Assembly (NCBI GenBank): GCA_030429235.1
Contig: JAUIDB010000002.1
Span: 62,001 to 126,000, forward strand
Length of the DNA: 64,000 nucleotides
Origin: Thermoanaerobaculia bacterium
Lineage (GTDB): Bacteria > Acidobacteriota > Thermoanaerobaculia > Multivoradales > JAIOJS01
Direction: 5' to 3'
Part shown: in pieces, positions 60,346 to 64,000 of the stretch
How the letters are laid out: each line of letters begins with the position of its first letter
Position numbering within the stretch: position 1 is the first letter of the stretch
The notes under the pieces: model-generated
Database searches by the model: none
The model's input: only the letters and a program-made list of their open reading frames with translations
Told to the model about the DNA's origin: nothing
Translations under genes and position numbers: made by a program

Positions 60346-61347
60346 TCAGCGGGGCTCCGGAGGGGGGCAGGAGGTCGGAGCGCTGCCAACCTCCAACCAG
60401 ACCTTGATCGGAATCCCGGTCGGCAGCGCCCGCGCCCGGTCCTCGAGGAGTTCGACCTCGGCCAGGTAGGCGAGATGGTGACGATCGTGCTCGGTCAGGC
60501 TGTAGTAGGGAGTGAACGCGGCCTCGTGCGCGATAAACCGAAGGCAGCCCTCGAGGAGATCGGCCTGCCCATCCACCTCGAGCCGGGCCGGCGTGCCCAA
60601 GGTGGCCGACGCGACGAGGGGCTCCGGCAGGTAGATCCGAGCCCAGGGGCGCGAGCTGGAGGCCAAAACCGCCACCGTGGCTCCGGCCCCGGGGAGCTCG
60701 CCCACCGCGTAGGGGAGGGCCTCGACCCGGCCGTCGACCGGGGCTCGAACCGTCAAACGCTGCAGGGCCACTTCGAGATCGGTGACATTGGCCAAGGCTG
60801 CGGCGAGGTCGGCCCGAGCCTGGTTCAGCTCCTCCTCCGTCGCTCCGGTGGCCAGGACCCGAGCCGTGGACCGATGGGCGTCCAGGCGCGCTTTGGCGGT
60901 AGCGGCACGGGTCTGCGCCACGTCGAGGTCGGCCTGAGAGACGATCCGGTCGGAGACGAGCTGCTGCGTTCTGGCCAACTCGAGCTTGGCCAGGGACCAC
61001 TCCCGATCGAGGGCCTCGAGTTCGGCCGCGACCTGGTCCCGTTCCTCGCCGCGGCCTCCCCGTGCGAGTTCGTCGATACGGGCCCGATGACGCTCGGCGG
61101 TAGCCCGGGCCGCTTCGACCCGGGCCGCGACGCGCCGGTCGTCGAGCTGCACCAGGACCTCACCGGCGGCGACGGTCGTGCCCGGGGCGACGCTCAGGCT
61201 CCGAATCGGCTCGTCGGCGGAGGCCACGAGATCGTAGCGGTCGCGTTCGAGTGTGCCGTGGAGCGGCTCCGATCCAGGGGGAGGCGGCTTGGGACAACCG
61301 GCCAGGAAGAGCGAAAGCACGAGGAGCGCTGGAGTGGAGGATCGCAC
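60346..61347 (-). CDS. HlyD-family membrane fusion lipoprotein of the ABC exporter
   Basis: 333 residues. Lipobox LFLAGC (Cys near residue 18) anchors it. The biotinyl-lipoyl-like hairpin is split by a long coiled coil (ARATAERHRARIDELARGG ... RADLAAALANVTDLEVALQ) between VAPGTTVAAGEVLVQLDD and LTVRAPVDGRVEALPYAVGE, as in MacA/YbhG. It bridges the inner-membrane exporter to the outer membrane. GTG start with TAAACT seven bases upstream. No outer-membrane channel gene is here. Confidence 0.9.
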   Translation of the reverse strand: MRSSTPALLVLSLFLAGCPKPPPPGSEPLHGTLERDRYDLVASADEPIRSLSVAPGTTVAAGEVLVQLDDRRVAARVEAARATAERHRARIDELARGGRGEERDQVAAELEALDREWSLAKLELARTQQLVSDRIVSQADLDVAQTRAATAKARLDAHRSTARVLATGATEEELNQARADLAAALANVTDLEVALQRLTVRAPVDGRVEALPYAVGELPGAGATVAVLASSSRPWARIYLPEPLVASATLGTPARLEVDGQADLLEGCLRFIAHEAAFTPYYSLTEHDRHHLAYLAEVELLEDRARALPTGIPIKVWLEVGSAPTSCPPPEPR

Positions 61348-61354
61348 AGGGCAC

Positions 61355-61360
61355 AGTTTA
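61355..61360 (-). promoter_or_regulatory. -10 element (TAAACT) of the ABC exporter operon, leaderless type
   Basis: On the minus strand TAAACT ends seven bases before the GTG of the fusion protein, with no Shine-Dalgarno. Confidence 0.5.
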
Positions 61361-61440
61361 GTGGAGCCACGCGTTTCCTCGAAGGTCCTGGGCCAGGCTC
61401 CGGCCGGAGGTCCCCAGCCTGGGCCGGCAGTAGGCGCGAC

Positions 61441-62145
61441 TCAGGGACCGGCCATGAGGTCGCGAAAGCGGGCGGCGAGTTGGGGACCAGCTCCGGCGTC
61501 CTCGTGCTTGAAGAAGACCGAGAGCTCCTCCCAACCAGCCTTGGTCAGTTGCTGCGCCCAGCGTTGCAGGCCGCTCCCGTCGTACTCCTCGCGGCGCAAG
61601 CGGGCATAGCCGTACGGTGCGGTGCGCACCACGGGCGGGTCCTCGATCTTCTCGGTGTCGGAGACGACGAGCGCTACCTGGTGGTCCGACAGCACTTGGT
61701 AGATCTCTTCGTCGAACCAGCTGGTACTTCGGAACTCGAAGGCGGCGCGAGTGCCAGGAGGGAGCAAGCCGAGGAACGCACGGAGGAGGCCTGCGTCCTT
61801 CTTGAGATACGGCGGGAGTTGGAAGAGGTAGGGACCGAGTCGAGAACCCAGCCGAGTCGAGACCTCGAGAAAGTAGGAGACCTCGTCGTCGGCCTCGGCA
61901 AGTTTCTTGAAGTGGGTGATCTTGCGCGATGCCTTGAGGGAGAACTGAAAGTCCTCGGGGACCTTCTCGATCCAACCGTCGAGCAGCTTGGCATTCGGCA
62001 TGCGGTAGAAGGTGTTGTTGATCTCGACTGCCTCCAGGCGCTCGGCGTAGTACGACAGCATCTGGTTGGCCGGAAGTTTCTCCGGATAGAAGCTCCCCTT
62101 CCACTCTTTGTAAGAGAAGCCGCTGGTGCCGGTACGCAGTCTCAC
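61441..62145 (-). CDS. DUF72 family protein
   Basis: A 234-residue TIM-barrel-like DUF72 protein: RTGTSGFSYKEWKGSFYPEK at the start, YYAERLEAVEINNTFYRMP, FSLKASRKITH, FEFRSTSWFDEEI and APYGYARLRREEYDGS follow in family order. Function is unknown; members occur widely and some have been linked to DNA or radiation phenotypes, which is weak. The GTG at 62145 overlaps the thioredoxin-lipoprotein stop by 4 bases. A reading frame extending to 62544 is not coding. Confidence 0.88.
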   Translation of the reverse strand: MRLRTGTSGFSYKEWKGSFYPEKLPANQMLSYYAERLEAVEINNTFYRMPNAKLLDGWIEKVPEDFQFSLKASRKITHFKKLAEADDEVSYFLEVSTRLGSRLGPYLFQLPPYLKKDAGLLRAFLGLLPPGTRAAFEFRSTSWFDEEIYQVLSDHQVALVVSDTEKIEDPPVVRTAPYGYARLRREEYDGSGLQRWAQQLTKAGWEELSVFFKHEDAGAGPQLAARFRDLMAGP

Positions 62146-63464
62146 GAACTCGGGATCCCGGCTTCCGGCTCGGCGAGGAGATCGCGCAGAGTGCGCGTCA
62201 TCTCGTCGACCAACTGGCGATGGTGCTCGCCCGTTCCGGGACCGGCGAACCCGGAGTGGATGCGACGGATCCGACCGTCGCGGCCGATGAACAGAGTGGT
62301 CGGGTAGGCCAGTACATCCGACAGGTCGGGTACGGTCGCCGCGGCGGCGCTCTTGTCGCTGGTCCCGGCCAACAGTAGCGGGTAGGTGATGCCGTGGCGC
62401 TGGGCGAACCGGCGGAGCATGGTCCGGTCGCGTTCCGCTTCGCCGCTGAACTCGTAGGCGAGACCTACGATCTCGAGTCCCTCGCCTGCGAACTCGTCCG
62501 CCCAGTGGGCCAGCAGAGGTGCTTCGTCGTTGCAATTCGGACACCAGGAGCCGAACAGGTTGACGACCACGACCTTGCCGGCAAAGCGCGGGTCGCCAGC
62601 GCTGACTAGGGCTCCGTCGAGGTCTTCGAAGGCGAAGCGAAAGCGGCGATCGGGATCGGTCGCGGTGACCTGCTGCCAGGGATCGGGCAGTGCGAAGGCC
62701 GTGGGATCCTCGACGCGACGGGCGGACCAGGTGGCGTGGTAGGTGTCGCGCGACCAGAAGTCACCTTCCAGGTCGCCCTCGGCGGTGCCGCGGGCCTCGA
62801 AGAGAAAAGCGTGGGCGCCGTCGAAGGTCGAGAGCCGAAGCACCCCCTGATCCCAGCTCCCCTCGAGGAACCGATAGTCTCCCGTGGGGGTCAGGAAGGT
62901 CCCGGTGACCCGTCCCTCGGACTCCCGAAACTCGGCGCGGGCCGGGCTCTCGCCGTCTTCGTCACGAAACGTGGTCTCCCAGGTTCCGGTGAGGGAGACC
63001 GGCTGCCCGGGCGCTGCGGTCAGGGGGGCGAAGCGAGACCCCTCGCCCGGAACTGCCCGGAAGGCGAGCTGCGTCACGTGGTTCGGGTAGTTTCTGAACC
63101 AGTTCCCGACCAACTCGGTCGGTCCGTCGGGGGAACTGCTCTCCCAGCGGGCCTCGATCCAGGAGTCGAACCAGTCGAAGTGCAGCCGGACCGACGAGCC
63201 CGTGATCTCGACGCCGCTGAGTGGGGCCCGTTCGTCGGCGTTTTCGACCCAGGCGACGAGGCCGGGTCCGTCGCGGTCGATCTGGAGGCCGAACGGCATC
63301 GGACCACCCGGAGAGGCGAGTTCCGCCCGCCAGGGGCCGATCAGGGCCTCCTCGCTGATGGGTTCGGTCGCGCTCCGAGGGGACTCGGGATCGTCGGCGG
63401 GCCCGGTACCACAGCCCAACAGCGAAGCACCGACTAGGAAGGGTACGAGGAACTTGAGAGTCAT
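62142..63464 (-). CDS. TlpA-like thioredoxin-fold lipoprotein with N-terminal beta domain
   Basis: 440 residues: lipobox LVGASLLGC near residue 18, then about 270 residues of beta-rich sequence with two similar parts (PWRAELASPGGPMPFGLQID; LTGTWETTFRDEDGESPAR), then a TlpA/ResA-like thioredoxin domain with WCPNC near residue 305 (VVVNLFGSWCPNC) and cis-Pro YPTTLFIGRDG. It probably reduces or exchanges disulfides in the periplasm. TAGGGT lies eight bases before the ATG at 63464. DUF72 is co-translated. Confidence 0.9.
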   Translation of the reverse strand: MTLKFLVPFLVGASLLGCGTGPADDPESPRSATEPISEEALIGPWRAELASPGGPMPFGLQIDRDGPGLVAWVENADERAPLSGVEITGSSVRLHFDWFDSWIEARWESSSPDGPTELVGNWFRNYPNHVTQLAFRAVPGEGSRFAPLTAAPGQPVSLTGTWETTFRDEDGESPARAEFRESEGRVTGTFLTPTGDYRFLEGSWDQGVLRLSTFDGAHAFLFEARGTAEGDLEGDFWSRDTYHATWSARRVEDPTAFALPDPWQQVTATDPDRRFRFAFEDLDGALVSAGDPRFAGKVVVVNLFGSWCPNCNDEAPLLAHWADEFAGEGLEIVGLAYEFSGEAERDRTMLRRFAQRHGITYPLLLAGTSDKSAAAATVPDLSDVLAYPTTLFIGRDGRIRRIHSGFAGPGTGEHHRQLVDEMTRTLRDLLAEPEAGIPSS

Positions 63465-63472
63465 GTGCCGGA

Positions 63473-63478
63473 ACCCTA
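63473..63478 (-). promoter_or_regulatory. -10 candidate (TAGGGT) of a leaderless promoter
   Basis: On the minus strand TAGGGT ends eight bases before the ATG of the thioredoxin lipoprotein; no Shine-Dalgarno is present. The hexamer itself is weak. Confidence 0.3.
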
Positions 63479-63588
63479 GCACGGGCTGCGAACCGGGCCT
63501 TCGGGCCGAACCGGAGCCAGACCGGTCGCCGGGATCATCCGGTCTGCGCCTCGCCGAGCGTGTCGGGTCCTTGGTCCGGAGCCGGAGA

Positions 63589-63999
63589 CTAGTTCTCGAT
63601 CTGGCGGATCGAGGGGGCGAGCTGGGCGCGGAGCCGCTCTAGAGGACGGCGACTCATCGCCGACTCACAGCGCTTGGGATCGAGCAGGATCGAGTCCAAC
63701 TCGGGGTCTCGTCCCAGCAACGGTTCGAGTTGGCTGCGGACCGAGAGGGGCAAGAAGGCAGGCGGGGCGCCGCTCTGGAAGAGGGTCTGGTACGCCTCCA
63801 GGACGCGGTGTCGATCGTGTTCCACCAACTCTTCCCGACGGTTGACTTCCATCAGTAGGTCGGCGCAGGCGATCAGGTCCTGCCAGAGGACACGTCGCTC
63901 CTCTTCGGCGCCCGGGCCGTCGGCGCGAAGGGCTTCGAGGATCCGCTTCTGGAGTTCGCGGATCCGTCGCCGATCGTCGATCCGAAGCAGGGAGTACAC
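63589..63999 (-). CDS. Small helical protein of unknown function (5' end near or beyond window edge)
   Basis: 136 visible residues, strongly helical and charged (RRIRELQKRILEAL, LWQDLIACADLLMEVNRREELV), with no membrane segment or recognised family. A GTG at 63999 would start it, but the gene may continue beyond the window. The C-terminal part has RSQLEPLLGRDPELDSILLD and RRPLERLRAQLAPSIRQIE. Confidence 0.55.
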   Translation of the reverse strand: MYSLLRIDDRRRIRELQKRILEALRADGPGAEEERRVLWQDLIACADLLMEVNRREELVEHDRHRVLEAYQTLFQSGAPPAFLPLSVRSQLEPLLGRDPELDSILLDPKRCESAMSRRPLERLRAQLAPSIRQIEN

Positions 64000-64000
64000 C

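Overview
The window is one continuous stretch of high-GC bacterial chromosome, densely coded on both strands: about 52 protein genes, mostly housekeeping. I see no tRNA, rRNA, CRISPR array, insertion sequence or phage gene. The gene repertoire (primary sigma factor, LepA-HemW pair, KorAB, lipoylated E2/E3, MoxR-DUF58-transglutaminase, Ser/Thr kinase with PEGA-like tail, periplasmic amidohydrolases) and an exported-protein C-terminus ending in GFESGDTTAW suggest a free-living didermal bacterium, perhaps from Acidobacteriota or a neighbouring phylum. That placement is inference, not proof.

Layout. 1-4505: a partial gene, then the MoxR / DUF58 / TgpA-like operon. 4472-7838: fdhD divergent from a queuosine-tRNA-mannosyltransferase-like gene, a CBM48 protein and a metallo-beta-lactamase-fold hydrolase. 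7947-11759: lipoyl-E3 fusion, E2 and LipB, a lipoate-dependent dehydrogenase module. 11895-20544: tagged secreted beta-helix protein, rpoD, murB-cls, an isoprenyl synthase and a tagged metalloprotease. 20622-28121 (minus strand): Ser/Thr kinase, repeat protein, free-standing NFACT-R protein, then an endonuclease-family gene, lepA and hemW. 28187-34677: a tagged haem-c/propeller protein resembling hydrazine synthase alpha, DUF6503, a leucine-dehydrogenase-like enzyme, DUF3014 and an amino-acid permease. 34775-40918: three exported amidohydrolases. 41059-46061: dienelactone hydrolase, a low-molecular-weight phosphatase plus fructosamine-kinase pair (probable deglycation), a membrane protein, a YfcC carrier and MutM. 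46111-48981: znuBCA with zur. 49084-55051: two tandem paralogous sensor kinases converging on an RsbU-type phosphatase. 55274-58194: KorAB. 58204-63999: ABC exporter with its fusion protein, DUF72, a thioredoxin lipoprotein and a small unknown.

Three things stand out. First, three unrelated secreted proteins end in the same 14 residues (IF[A/S]DGFESGDTTAW, then stop) written with different synonymous codons, which points to a selected C-terminal sorting or anchoring tag. Second, at least eight genes have a TANNNT -10 hexamer 6-9 nt before the start codon, the arrangement of leaderless mRNAs. Third, the two kinases share an unnamed sensor region that aligns without gaps from a Pro-Trp lying upstream of the second gene's first standard start codon, implying a CTG start inside a CTGA stop-start overlap.
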